A stretch of DNA of 44,432 nucleotides from Bacillota bacterium (lineage in GTDB: Bacteria; Bacillota; Clostridia; Lachnospirales; Lachnospiraceae): positions 1 through 44,432 of the forward strand of contig JAEZGY010000038.1 of the NCBI GenBank assembly GCA_023416695.1. The letters are read 5' to 3'. The notes beneath the pieces were generated by a model, which was not told the origin of the DNA, did not search any database, and worked only from the letters and a program-made list of their open reading frames with translations. How positions within the stretch are numbered: position 1 is the first letter of the stretch; every line of letters starts with the position of its first letter. The translations under genes were made by a program, and so were the position numbers. This document shows, piece after piece, positions 8,952-18,045 of this stretch.

Positions 8952-9308
8952 AACGCCATCTTCCTTTCTCCAAATAAATTATATCCTGTTTCTATATTAT
9001 AATTCTTTTTTGAGTAAAAGGAAAGACATTTTTCTGTTAAATGGATAAAACAAGGAGATATAGAAAAATATACATAGTTAATATTTAATAGAGTATTACG
9101 AATTATTAAATTTTATTATTTTAGGGAAAGTCTATTGACGAAAGACATAAAGGAGTACAAAATAATAATGTATGCAGAAATTAAATTCATCAAAAAATCA
9201 CCTATTTCAGACAATCAATAAGATACAATAGAAGGGCCATGAAGGGCTTAATGAGACGTAAGATAGCTACCTAATTTAGGAATTGTATAAGGTTGAGGGT
9301 ATGAAAGG
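8952..9308. other. Intergenic region between divergent genes
   Basis: About 357 bases of AT-rich sequence lie between the minus-strand Asp-rich protein and the SGNH cassette. A possible -35, TTGACG at 9135-9140, has no well-spaced -10. AAAGGAG at 9148-9154 is followed 13 bases later by a 17-codon open frame (9168-9221) that I do not trust as a gene. The SGNH gene's own ribosome site is GAGGG at 9295-9299. Confidence 0.5.
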
Positions 9309-10577
9309 ATGAGATATGAGGATTATGAGGATTCTGCAAATGATGAGTATGACATAGGATATTGTTTGTCGCCAACTGCCAGACAAAGGAAGCAAGCCTC
9401 AGATGATTATGAGTTATTAGAGAATTATGAGTTTATATCTCATCTAGAATCATCAGGTTTATTGAAAGAGTATAGAGAAGCTTCATGTAAGAGGGAATCT
9501 ACCGAAGATATACATATCGATCTTAATTTTATGGAAGACCCTTCTTTCTATCATGAAGTAGAGTATTTTGATAAATTGAATACAACTCTAGAGAAGGAAC
9601 TGATAGAATTAGATGGAAAACTCACGACTCCCCCATCTGCCAGAAAACTTGCGAAGATACATAATAAAAATAGAATGTGGAAAATACAGATTTTTTTTGT
9701 AGTATGTTGTCTTTTGGCTATTGTGTTTTTACTGGGCGGTGACTATTTAACCTCTGGACTTGTTGATTCTGAAGGGGATGTCTATGCATTAGATATTAAG
9801 GAGAAGGTGACTGATAACACTAACCCTAATTTAGATTCGGTACAATCAGATGTAAGTGAGGTTGTGTATAATACCAAGAATGAAGAAATGAAAACTCAAA
9901 GTAGTTTAAGTACGAACCATAATCAAGGGGTGAGTAATATTCAGGAAGAGAAGACTATAGAGAGTGCTGCTGAGAAGAATGTGAAGAAGGAACAGTCGGA
10001 ACAGCAATTTCTAGATACAGCTTTTATTGGTAATTCTTTGGTTGTAGGTCTTAAGCAGACCTGCAATGTTTCTGGTGCAAGCTTTTTCGCTTGTCAGAGT
10101 CTGGATATTAATGGTGCCTTTCAGAAGGCATTTGTGTATGACAAAGAGAATGGTGGCAAACTAACTATTTTACAGGCACTAAGTAAGAAACAGTTTAAAA
10201 GGATCTATCTTATGTTTGGAATCAATGAGCTTGGTTGGCCATATTCTAGTGTATTTGTTGACAAATACCAAGAGTTTATTAGACAGATTAAGGTATTACA
10301 ACCAAAGGCGGAAGTCTATGTACAAAGCATATTACCAGTAACAAAGAGTTGTTCTGCAAAAAGACCGATATTCACCAAGAAAAATGTTATGGATCGCAAT
10401 AAGCTTCTTAAAAAAATGTGTACTGATTTGGATATCGTTTACCTAAATGTATACAGTGCCTTGTGTGATGAAAAAGGCTACCTTCCAGAAGCAAATAGCA
10501 CAGATGGCATTCATTTGCGTAAGGACAGTTATAAAATATGGCTGGACTATATACAAGATCAAATCAAGGAAGAATAA
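9309..10577 (+). CDS. Membrane-anchored SGNH/GDSL-family hydrolase
   Basis: A 422-residue protein in three parts. Residues 1-122 are acidic, Tyr/Glu/Asp-rich and probably cytoplasmic. Residues about 125-146 form one membrane helix (IFFVVCCLLAIVFLLGG). A polar Ser/Glu/Asn linker of about 90 residues leads to a C-terminal SGNH hydrolase domain. That domain shows block I IGNSLVVG (Ser243), block III FGINELG (Asn306) and block V DGIH (Asp399, His402), so the catalytic set is intact. The SGNH domain should face outside, where such enzymes add or remove O-acyl groups on glycans. It is the first gene of a run with a DUF4358 lipoprotein, an MBOAT acyltransferase and a DHHW protein. I do not recognise the N-terminal region. 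Confidence 0.85.
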   Translation: MRYEDYEDSANDEYDIGYCLSPTARQRKQASDDYELLENYEFISHLESSGLLKEYREASCKRESTEDIHIDLNFMEDPSFYHEVEYFDKLNTTLEKELIELDGKLTTPPSARKLAKIHNKNRMWKIQIFFVVCCLLAIVFLLGGDYLTSGLVDSEGDVYALDIKEKVTDNTNPNLDSVQSDVSEVVYNTKNEEMKTQSSLSTNHNQGVSNIQEEKTIESAAEKNVKKEQSEQQFLDTAFIGNSLVVGLKQTCNVSGASFFACQSLDINGAFQKAFVYDKENGGKLTILQALSKKQFKRIYLMFGINELGWPYSSVFVDKYQEFIRQIKVLQPKAEVYVQSILPVTKSCSAKRPIFTKKNVMDRNKLLKKMCTDLDIVYLNVYSALCDEKGYLPEANSTDGIHLRKDSYKIWLDYIQDQIKEE

Positions 10578-10595
10578 TGTTGGAGGAAATTTAAG

Positions 10596-11153
10596 ATGGA
10601 CATATATGTATTAGATAAAGTTAAGGGTAAAGTAAAACGATTAGGGGGAAGCCTTTTATGTGCTCTTGCCATAACTACTATGGTTGGTTGTGGAAGTGCT
10701 ACTAATAATAAGCCTTCACAAACTTCTGTAGTTGAGACAAAGAAACCAGTTGAGCTAACAATTGATGTAACAGCTTTGGCAACAGAGATATTTGAGGCTG
10801 GAGATTATACAGATGAACTAACTTGTCTTGAGGATGATATGTTCGATGCAGTTTTCCAAACAGTTGATTTACAGATGTTAATAGCAAAATCTGCCTATGT
10901 AGGTTCAGGAGCTTCTGCTGAACAGATTGTTGTGGCAGAAGCAAAGGATGAGGCTAGTGCAAAGTTGGTAAAAGAAGAGCTTGGGCAGAAACTAAAGGAC
11001 GATATTAGTATGAATGAAAATTATTTACCACAGGAGATTAATAAGCTTGAGAATCCTGTTATTGTAGTGAGTGGAAAATACGTAATTATGTGTGTATCTA
11101 ATGATAATGGTAAAATCGAACAGTTACTTTTAAAGAAAGGTATAATTTCTTAA
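10596..11153 (+). CDS. DUF4358-type lipoprotein
   Basis: A 185-residue protein with a basic N-terminus, a hydrophobic stretch (about 19-31) and a lipobox ending VGC at Cys32, so it is likely a lipoprotein on the outer face of the membrane. The remainder resembles DUF4358, a family often found beside MBOAT and SGNH genes in Lachnospiraceae; its biochemical role is unknown. GGAGGA at 10582-10587 places the start 8 bases downstream, even though the resulting signal peptide has a longer n-region than usual. It lies 18 bases after the SGNH gene and is probably co-transcribed with it. Confidence 0.75.
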   Translation: MDIYVLDKVKGKVKRLGGSLLCALAITTMVGCGSATNNKPSQTSVVETKKPVELTIDVTALATEIFEAGDYTDELTCLEDDMFDAVFQTVDLQMLIAKSAYVGSGASAEQIVVAEAKDEASAKLVKEELGQKLKDDISMNENYLPQEINKLENPVIVVSGKYVIMCVSNDNGKIEQLLLKKGIIS

Positions 11154-11228
11154 TATAAAGATTCTTTAGAAGGAGGAAGTAGACTTTGTTCTGCATCTTC
11201 CTTTTATTTATGAATAAAGGAGCAGAGT

Positions 11229-12659
11229 ATGGTATTTAGTAGTCTATTATTTTTATTTCGATTCTTACCTATTGTGATATTCTTGTATTTTTTAGTGCCA
11301 AGAAAATTCAAAAATTTAATCTTATTAGTAACTAGTCTTATTTTTTATGCTTGGGGGGAACCTAGGTATGTTTATTTAATGATGGCAACTATTCTTTTAG
11401 ACTATGTAACTGGACTATTGCTAGAACACTATATGATTAAGAGACAAGCCTTAAAAGCCAAGGTAACCCTAATAATTTCAGTTGTCCTTAACCTTAGTGG
11501 ACTATGTTTTTTCAAATATATAGGATTTCTGACACATAATATTAATAATATTCCGGGAGTGAATCTTACTGTGCTTAAGGTAGCGCTTCCAATAGGAATA
11601 TCTTTTTATACTTTCCAGAGTATGTCCTATATTGTTGACGTATATCGAGGGGTTTGTAAAGCTCAAAAGAACATAATATCATTTGGAACCTATGTCACAC
11701 TGTTCCCACAGCTCATTGCAGGACCCATCGTTCAGTATAAGACAATTGCAGAGCAACTTGATGATAGAAAAGAGAGTATTAGTCAATTTTCCGAAGGTGT
11801 AGTACGTTTTATGTCAGGATTGGGTAAGAAAGTTCTCTTTGCAAATAACATAGGGGTTCTTTGGGATCAGATTTCTGTAATTCCTATTGGGGAACTTCCA
11901 GTAGTAACCGCGTGGTTAGGAGCCATCGCCTTTGCACTACAAATCTATTTTGATTTCTCAGGTTATTCGGATATGGCTATTGGACTTGGTAAGATGTTTG
12001 GATTTACCTTCTTAGAGAATTTTAATTATCCTTATTTATCCAAGAGCATTACGGAATTCTGGAGAAGATGGCATATTTCACTTGGAACTTGGTTTAGAGA
12101 GTATTTGTATATTCCACTGGGCGGGAATCGTTGTTCAAAGACAAAGCAGATTCGTAATATTGCTATAGTATGGGTTCTAACAGGATTATGGCATGGAGCT
12201 AGTTGGAATTTTGTTGCATGGGGTGCATATTTTGGTATACTTCTTTTGCTAGAAAAACTATTCCTTGGAAAATGTATAGCTAGAGTACCCGTTGTATTTC
12301 AACATCTCTATACTCTGTTCGTTGTTGTTATTAGCTGGGTTATATTTGCTACCGAAGATTTGGCACATACCCTGGCTTATCTTAAGGCTATGTTTGGAGT
12401 AGGAACATATTTTGCGAATGAACAGACGCTCTATTATCTTAGCAACAATGTTGTATTGTTAATTCTTTTAGTAGTCGGTGTGTCAGATTATCCAAAGAGA
12501 TTGGTAGAAAAAATCCGGGTAAAGGTGGATAGAACAAAGACTATTTTCCAATGTTGCTATCTTACTTTGGAAAATCTATATCTTCTAATAGTATTTATTT
12601 TATGTATTGCCTTTTTAGTGGACAGTAGTTATAATCCATTTTTATATTTTCGGTTTTAA
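11229..12659 (+). CDS. MBOAT family membrane O-acyltransferase (AlgI/PatA/DltB-like)
   Basis: A 476-residue polytopic membrane protein of the MBOAT family. The hallmark motifs are present: WRRWHISLGTWFREYLYIPLGGN, split here at His282, and LTGLWHGASWNF with the likely catalytic His322. PQLIAGPIVQY near residue 160 is also typical of AlgI-like members. These enzymes move an acyl group, usually acetyl, across the membrane to an extracellular glycan or teichoic acid acceptor, working with an AlgX/AlgJ/PatB- or DHHW-type partner. Such a partner follows 13 bases downstream. There is no dltA/dltC nearby, so D-alanylation is unlikely. The start is ATG 11229 after AAAGGAG. Confidence 0.92.
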   Translation: MVFSSLLFLFRFLPIVIFLYFLVPRKFKNLILLVTSLIFYAWGEPRYVYLMMATILLDYVTGLLLEHYMIKRQALKAKVTLIISVVLNLSGLCFFKYIGFLTHNINNIPGVNLTVLKVALPIGISFYTFQSMSYIVDVYRGVCKAQKNIISFGTYVTLFPQLIAGPIVQYKTIAEQLDDRKESISQFSEGVVRFMSGLGKKVLFANNIGVLWDQISVIPIGELPVVTAWLGAIAFALQIYFDFSGYSDMAIGLGKMFGFTFLENFNYPYLSKSITEFWRRWHISLGTWFREYLYIPLGGNRCSKTKQIRNIAIVWVLTGLWHGASWNFVAWGAYFGILLLLEKLFLGKCIARVPVVFQHLYTLFVVVISWVIFATEDLAHTLAYLKAMFGVGTYFANEQTLYYLSNNVVLLILLVVGVSDYPKRLVEKIRVKVDRTKTIFQCCYLTLENLYLLIVFILCIAFLVDSSYNPFLYFRF

Positions 12660-12672
12660 GGGGGGGAGATAA

Positions 12673-13845
12673 ATGAATGAGACAAAGAATAATGTAAATG
12701 CACTTAAAGCAAAGAAAGTAAGAGAGTATATCACTGTAGGTATTTTTCTTGTTGTTGTAATGGGAATATCAATGATCAGTATGTTTAAGCCAGACAAGAA
12801 GTTTTCGGAAAATGAGAACAGAGTGCTAGCAAGTAAACCGGAAATTTCTATAGATAAAATAATGGATGGCTCCTTTACCAGTGCTTATGAGACCTATATA
12901 ACAGATCAGTTCATAGGGAGAGATCAATTTATTGCAACTAAAGTATATACAGAACTTGCAATGGGGAAAAAAGTGGTCAATGGTGTATATTTTGCCCCTG
13001 AGAATTATCTAATTGAGGAGCATAAGCAAGAGGATATAGAGGATACCTTAGCAACCACGAACCTTCAAAGGGTGAAAGAGTTCATTGATATAAATAAAAA
13101 TAAAATGAATACTAAACTAATGTTAGTGCCAACAGCTAGTAATATTTATTCTGAATGGTTGCCAAAGTTTAATGATGAGTATAATCAGTCTGCATTTATA
13201 GAGCAAGCAAAAGAAACAATTGGCGATGAAGCGTTAATTGATGTAAGCAAAATTTTAAAAAATCATAAAGAAGATTATATTTTCTATAGAACAGATCATC
13301 ACTGGACAAGTCTTGGAGCTTACTATGCCTATATTGATTGGGCAAATAGTATGGGATTGTCCCCATATACATTAGCTGAATTTGACAGAAAAGTAGTTTC
13401 TACAGATTTTTGGGGAACCACTTATTCAAAGGTTAATATAAAGAAAGAAGCTGATTGTATTGAGTTATGGTCCTTAAAAGATGGCCCAACACTTACCATG
13501 TCCCTCAAACAGGATGGGAGTGAGGCTTCAGATAGCTTGTATAATATGGAACGACTGCAACAAAAGGATAAGTATACTGTTTTTCTAGGTGGTAATAATT
13601 CTTATGTGGAGATTCACACTAGTGTAGCCAATGGGAAAACACTTTTGGTGATGATGGATTCCTATGCACATTGTCTTGTGCCATTTTTGTCTAACCACTA
13701 TGAAAATATTATCTTATTGGATTATCGATATTATAATAAAAGTACAAAGCGATTAATTGAGGATAAGAATATATCCGATGTCCTCATTATTTATAATGTG
13801 ATTAACTTTACAACGGATACAAGTCTAGCAAAAATTAATAAATAA
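12673..13845 (+). CDS. DHHW family protein, AlgX/AlgJ-like acyl transfer partner
   Basis: A 390-residue protein with one N-terminal membrane segment (about 19-38) and a large extracellular domain. The family-defining motif RTDHHWT occurs at 206-212 (D208, H209). A Ser-containing segment VMMDSYAHCLVPFLS near 330 fits the SGNH-like Ser of the AlgX/AlgJ fold. Such proteins pair with MBOAT acyltransferases and place acetyl groups on extracellular polysaccharides. The gene starts 13 bases after the MBOAT stop behind a GGGGGGGAG ribosome site, so the two are probably translated from one message. The acceptor polymer cannot be read from the window. Confidence 0.88.
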   Translation: MNETKNNVNALKAKKVREYITVGIFLVVVMGISMISMFKPDKKFSENENRVLASKPEISIDKIMDGSFTSAYETYITDQFIGRDQFIATKVYTELAMGKKVVNGVYFAPENYLIEEHKQEDIEDTLATTNLQRVKEFIDINKNKMNTKLMLVPTASNIYSEWLPKFNDEYNQSAFIEQAKETIGDEALIDVSKILKNHKEDYIFYRTDHHWTSLGAYYAYIDWANSMGLSPYTLAEFDRKVVSTDFWGTTYSKVNIKKEADCIELWSLKDGPTLTMSLKQDGSEASDSLYNMERLQQKDKYTVFLGGNNSYVEIHTSVANGKTLLVMMDSYAHCLVPFLSNHYENIILLDYRYYNKSTKRLIEDKNISDVLIIYNVINFTTDTSLAKINK

Positions 13846-13891
13846 TTCATTGGAACCATTCATTGCTGTTTGTTGCAATGTAGTACCTTTA

Positions 13892-13950
13892 GGCCCTGTT
13901 TATTTTTAAAATGTCTTTGGATATTTTGGGAATGAATAGGGCCATTTTTG
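13892..13950 (+). terminator. Intrinsic terminator after the O-acylation cassette
   Basis: A 13-bp stem with two G-U pairs (13892-13904 with 13931-13943) and a long loop is followed by ATTTTT at 13944-13949. Confidence 0.65.
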
Positions 13951-14129
13951 TAGTGCTTATTATATGAGTAAGTATAGGATTTTTACAACTTCTACAAGAT
14001 ACATAGTCATATAGAAAATCATAAAAGAATTTTCAAGGAACAGAAAAGAATATTATATTAATATTAATTGTACATGCTGATAAAATACGACTTGTAAGAA
14101 AATTATTAATCTCATAGGGAGGATTAGAA

Positions 14130-15251
14130 ATGAAAAAAAAGTTTATTGCTTTAACGCTTACTCTTGCAATGGTAATGTCCATGGCTCTTGGTTGCTCCAA
14201 AGAATCAGGTAACACAAGTGTCAGTCCATCAGCAACAGCAAAGGAACCGGTTAAGTCAAACACACCTGCGGCTACAACAGCTACACCTGTAGCTTCTACA
14301 GACGCTGGCTCAACAGTTAATCTTGCAGATGCAAAAGTTGGTGTGTGTATATATCAGTTCTCTGATAATTTTATGACACTGTTCCGTACAGAGCTTGAGA
14401 ATTATTTAGTGTCACTTGGATTTACAAAGGGTAATATCACAATTATGGATGGTGCCAATGATCAGGCTACACAGACCAATCAGATTCAGAACTTCATTAC
14501 TAGTGGCGTAGATGTACTTATCATTAACCCAGTTAACTCTTCTTCTGCTGAAACAATCACTGATATGGTTGTTAAAGCTAATATCCCACTTGTATACATC
14601 AACCGTGAGCCTAATGCTGCTGAAGAGCAGAGATGGAAAGACAATAGCTGGAAGGTAACCTATGTTGGTTGTGATGCTCGTCAATCCGGAACCTATCAAG
14701 GTGAAATGATTGCTGAAATTGGCAAGGATAAGCTTGATATGAATGGAAATGGAAAAGTTGACTATATCATGATCGAGGGAGATCCAGAGAACGTAGATGC
14801 ACAGTACAGAACTGAGTTTTCCGTAAAAGCATTGACTGATGCAGGACTTGAAGTGAACTGTTTAGATGATCAGGTTGGTAACTGGGATCAGGCTACTGCT
14901 CAGCAGTTAGTTGCTAACTCTTTAAGCCAACATGGCAAAGATGTTGAAGTTGTATTCTGTAACAATGATGCTATGGCACTTGGTGCTTTACAGTCTATTC
15001 AAGCAGCTGGACGTACTGTTGGTAAAGATATTTATCTTGTAGGTGTAGACGCTTTATCTGAAGCATTACAAGATGTTCTTGATGGAACAATCACAGGTAC
15101 AGTATTTAACGATCACTTCTCACAGTCTCATGGTGCAGCAGATGCAGCTGTTAATTTCTTGAATAATAAACCAAATGAATACTATATTGGCTGTGATTAT
15201 GTAAAAGTATCTAAGGACAACGCACAGAAGATTCTTGATATGGTTAAATAA
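14130..15251 (+). CDS. mglB: Galactose/glucose-type sugar-binding lipoprotein (MglB-like)
   Basis: A 373-residue periplasmic-binding-protein family member. The signal peptide ends in the lipobox ALGC (Cys22), followed by a Ser/Thr/Ala/Pro-rich linker to about residue 65 and a two-lobed sugar-binding domain. DMNGNGKVD at 203-211 is an EF-hand-like loop, as in the Ca-binding E. coli galactose/glucose-binding protein, followed by IEGDPENVDAQYRTE. This supports the Mgl subgroup over ribose- or xylose-binding proteins. It captures sugar outside the cell for the MglA/MglC transporter encoded next. GGGAGG at 14117-14122 sets the start. The specific sugar (galactose, methyl-galactoside, glucose) is inferred. 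Confidence 0.9.
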   Translation: MKKKFIALTLTLAMVMSMALGCSKESGNTSVSPSATAKEPVKSNTPAATTATPVASTDAGSTVNLADAKVGVCIYQFSDNFMTLFRTELENYLVSLGFTKGNITIMDGANDQATQTNQIQNFITSGVDVLIINPVNSSSAETITDMVVKANIPLVYINREPNAAEEQRWKDNSWKVTYVGCDARQSGTYQGEMIAEIGKDKLDMNGNGKVDYIMIEGDPENVDAQYRTEFSVKALTDAGLEVNCLDDQVGNWDQATAQQLVANSLSQHGKDVEVVFCNNDAMALGALQSIQAAGRTVGKDIYLVGVDALSEALQDVLDGTITGTVFNDHFSQSHGAADAAVNFLNNKPNEYYIGCDYVKVSKDNAQKILDMVK

Positions 15252-15275
15252 TCATTCTGTAGCAAGATATGTATT

Positions 15276-15313
15276 AAAAGGTGTGGGTGCTACTAATAGC
15301 ATTCGCACCTTTT
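15276..15313 (+). promoter_or_regulatory. Intercistronic hairpin between mglB and mglA
   Basis: A 16-bp stem with three G-U pairs (15276-15291 with 15298-15313) and a six-base loop lies in the mglB-mglA gap. Only four T residues end it, so read-through is likely. Such hairpins protect the 3' end of binding-protein mRNA or partly terminate, raising binding protein over transporter. Confidence 0.6.
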
Positions 15314-15360
15314 AAAGGTATAAAAAAACAAGCTCATTTAATTAAGTAAGGAGGCACAGA

Positions 15361-16869
15361 ATGGCTGAGTATAAACTGGAGCTTAAAGGCGTTAGTAAAA
15401 GCTTTCCTGGCGTAAAAGCACTAGACAATGTAGAATTATCTCTTCGTCCCGGAACTATTCACGCACTGATGGGCGAGAACGGAGCCGGTAAGTCTACCTT
15501 GATGAAATGTCTCTTTGGTATCTACAAGATGGATGAAGGGACAATCATACTGGATGGTAGTGTCATTAATATTTCCAATCCAGATGATGCTATGAGACAT
15601 GGCATTGCTATGGTACATCAGGAATTACAGCCAATCCCAGCAAGAAGTGTAGCAGAGAATCTATATTTAGGTAGGTTTCCTGTAAAGCGTTATGGTGTAA
15701 TCAAGATGATTGACCATAAAAAGATGTATGAGGATACGGAGAAATGGTTAAAAGAAGTAAAGTTGGATTTTGATCCTAAGGCGCAACTTGGGACATTATC
15801 GATTGGACAGATGCAGTCTGTTGAAATCGTAAAAGCTGTTTCACAACAGGCAAAAGTTGTTATATTTGATGAACCAACATCATCACTTTCTGACAATGAA
15901 GTGGAAGCGCTATTTAAAATTATGAAGGATTTAAAAAGTAAGGGAGTTTCTATGATTTATATCTCCCATAAGATGGATGAGATAAAACGAATCGCAGATG
16001 ATATTACAATTATGCGTGATGGTACATATGTTGGAACCTGGTCAGCAAGTGAATTGACAACAGAACAGATTATTGCAAAAATGGTTGGCCGTGAGCTTAC
16101 TAATGTTTATCCAGTCAAGAACAATAAGCCAGGGGAAGTAATCATGGAAGTGAAACATTTATCTTCCATCAATAAAAAGTCTTTTCAGAATGTAAGTTTT
16201 AAGATACGTAAGGGTGAGATATTGGGTTTTGGTGGTTTGGTAGGAGCTCAGAGAACAGAATTGATGGAAGGTATTTTTGGTATTAGGGCAATTTCCTCTG
16301 GTGAGATTTACATCAATGGGAAACGAGTCAAAATCAAACATCCAGTGGATGCCATGAAAGCTGGAATTGGGCTGATTACAGAAGATCGTCGTGGAAATGG
16401 AATCTTTGGCTGTTTGTCAGTGAAAGATAATGTAGGAATATCGGTGCTAAATAAGCTACTAAGAGCAGGTTTTATTTTAAATCATAAGCAGATAAATTCT
16501 ATTGTAGATAATAGTATTGAAATGTTAAGTATAAAGACTCCAAGTATGAAAGAACATATATCAAATCTATCTGGTGGAAATCAGCAAAAGGTTATTGTGT
16601 CCAGATGGCTTGCCAATGATCCAGATGTATTGATTATGGATGAGCCTACTCGTGGTATTGACGTAGGTGCAAAACATGAGATCTATGAAATCATAAATGA
16701 CCTTGCAAGTAAGGGAAAGGCAATCATCATGGTTTCTTCAGAAATGTCAGAGCTTCTTGGAATGGCTGACAGAGTGTATGTTATGTGCAATGGTAAGCTT
16801 ACTGGTGAGCTTAACCAGTCAGAAGATATGACGCAGGCAAACGTTATGAGTCTTGCTACACAATTCTGA
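15361..16869 (+). CDS. mglA: Sugar ABC transporter ATP-binding protein, two ATPase domains (MglA)
   Basis: A 502-residue protein with two tandem ABC domains, the layout of carbohydrate uptake type 2 (Mgl/Rbs/Xyl) ATPases. Domain 1 has Walker A GENGAGKST (about 38-46), signature LSIGQ and Walker B VVIFDEPTSSLS. Domain 2 has a degenerate Walker A (GLVGAQRTEL), a full signature LSGGNQQK and Walker B VLIMDEPTRGIDVG. A weak second Walker A is normal in this family. It powers sugar import with MglC. The start follows AAGGAGG. Small hairpins, including an inverted repeat around 16916-16930, lie in the 78-base gap before mglC. Confidence 0.95.
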   Translation: MAEYKLELKGVSKSFPGVKALDNVELSLRPGTIHALMGENGAGKSTLMKCLFGIYKMDEGTIILDGSVINISNPDDAMRHGIAMVHQELQPIPARSVAENLYLGRFPVKRYGVIKMIDHKKMYEDTEKWLKEVKLDFDPKAQLGTLSIGQMQSVEIVKAVSQQAKVVIFDEPTSSLSDNEVEALFKIMKDLKSKGVSMIYISHKMDEIKRIADDITIMRDGTYVGTWSASELTTEQIIAKMVGRELTNVYPVKNNKPGEVIMEVKHLSSINKKSFQNVSFKIRKGEILGFGGLVGAQRTELMEGIFGIRAISSGEIYINGKRVKIKHPVDAMKAGIGLITEDRRGNGIFGCLSVKDNVGISVLNKLLRAGFILNHKQINSIVDNSIEMLSIKTPSMKEHISNLSGGNQQKVIVSRWLANDPDVLIMDEPTRGIDVGAKHEIYEIINDLASKGKAIIMVSSEMSELLGMADRVYVMCNGKLTGELNQSEDMTQANVMSLATQF

Positions 16870-16947
16870 TAGAGAGTAGGCCTTAAAATAAAGGCAGATT
16901 ATGCTCTGAGACTATAGCATGTTAAACATGCGGACAGGAGTGGGAAA

Positions 16948-17937
16948 ATGGAAAAATTAAAAAAACTGAATATAAAAGATTTTTTTATAAACAATGGCGT
17001 AATTATTGTAATGTTTATTCTTGTTGTTTATACCGGATTTACGACAAGTAATTTCATTACTGGGAATAACTTGATCAATATACTTATGAATATGAGCTCA
17101 CGTTTGGTAATTGCTCTTGGTATTGCCGGATGTGTTATCACAGCAGGTTGTGATCTGTCAGCAGGACGTATGATTGGTTTCGCGGCATGTATAGCTGGTA
17201 CCTTGATGCAGAGAATGGATTATTCCCAGAAGTTCTTTCATAATATGCAACCATTGAATATATTTGCTGCCCTAATTATTGTTATGCTTATTTGTGCCTT
17301 GTTTGGTAGTATTACCGGATTATTTATTGCATATTTAAATGTTCCGCCATTTATTGCAACATTGGCAATGATGGAAATTGTATACGGAATTTCATTAATC
17401 TATACAAATGCAACCCCTCTTGGTGGATATACTAAATCTTATACAGAGATTGCAACAGGTACTTTCCTAGGGATTAGCTGGTTGATATGGATAGCCGCCA
17501 TTGTTGCGATTATTACATGGTTCATCTTTAATATGACACGTCATGGTAAATACATGTATGCAATTGGTGGTAATCCACAGGCAGCGGCTGTAGCAGGTGT
17601 ACCTGTGAAAAAGACATTGGTACTTATTTATGTAAAAGCAGCTGCTATGTATGGTTTAGCTGGTTTCATGCTTGGTGCAAAGGCTGGTGGAGCTTCTGTT
17701 AACTTAGGATATGGTTATGAGATGGAAGCGATTGCAGCATGTACTATTGGTGGTGTATCTGTAACAGGTGGACGTGGTAAAGTATCCTCTGCTATCATTG
17801 GTGTTGCAGTATTCGAACTATTAAAGGCAGCACTTCAGTACTTAGGTGTAAGTGCATACGCACAATATATTGCTATTGGTGTTGTAATATTTGTAGCTAT
17901 CTCCCTTGATATCAGAAAGTATGTGGCAAGAAAATAG
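16948..17937 (+). CDS. mglC: Galactoside ABC transporter permease (MglC)
   Basis: A 329-residue membrane protein with about eight to ten hydrophobic helices, matching the BPD_transp_2 permease family. The segment GGNPQAAAVAGVPVKKTLVLIY near 205-226 is the ATPase-contacting loop typical of Mgl/Rbs permeases, and GGVSVTGGRGK near 268-278 is the other conserved motif. MglC forms the membrane channel, probably as a homodimer. The long periplasm-side segment around residues 85-100 resembles MglC rather than RbsC. AGGAG at 16936-16940 precedes the start. It ends just before a strong hairpin at 17961-18003. Confidence 0.94.
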   Translation: MEKLKKLNIKDFFINNGVIIVMFILVVYTGFTTSNFITGNNLINILMNMSSRLVIALGIAGCVITAGCDLSAGRMIGFAACIAGTLMQRMDYSQKFFHNMQPLNIFAALIIVMLICALFGSITGLFIAYLNVPPFIATLAMMEIVYGISLIYTNATPLGGYTKSYTEIATGTFLGISWLIWIAAIVAIITWFIFNMTRHGKYMYAIGGNPQAAAVAGVPVKKTLVLIYVKAAAMYGLAGFMLGAKAGGASVNLGYGYEMEAIAACTIGGVSVTGGRGKVSSAIIGVAVFELLKAALQYLGVSAYAQYIAIGVVIFVAISLDIRKYVARK

Positions 17938-17960
17938 AAACTATATTTCACTGATAAGTG

Positions 17961-18003
17961 TACACAATAGTGGACGGATATCCATTTCGCCCACTATTGT
18001 GTA
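17961..18003 (+). terminator. Hairpin after mglC, possible partial terminator
   Basis: A perfect 13-bp stem (17961-17973 with 17991-18003) is followed by only a short T stretch (TTTG). It may end most mglBAC transcripts while letting some continue into the regulatory genes. Confidence 0.6.
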
Positions 18004-18045
18004 TTTGTACCAATTAAAGTATAATATTAAGAAAAGAGGGAAAAA

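Noticed and set aside
8767..9048. Ser-rich plus-strand frame opposite the Asp-rich gene
   Set aside because: It is the complement of the Asp repeats. The minus-strand gene has the ribosome site and a sensible membrane helix.
9168..9221. 17-codon frame behind AAAGGAG
   Set aside because: The spacing of 13 bases is long, the peptide is featureless, and nothing else supports it.
11229..13845. Teichoic acid D-alanylation (dlt) operon
   Set aside because: The MBOAT protein resembles DltB in family only. dltA and dltC are absent, and the partner is of DHHW type.
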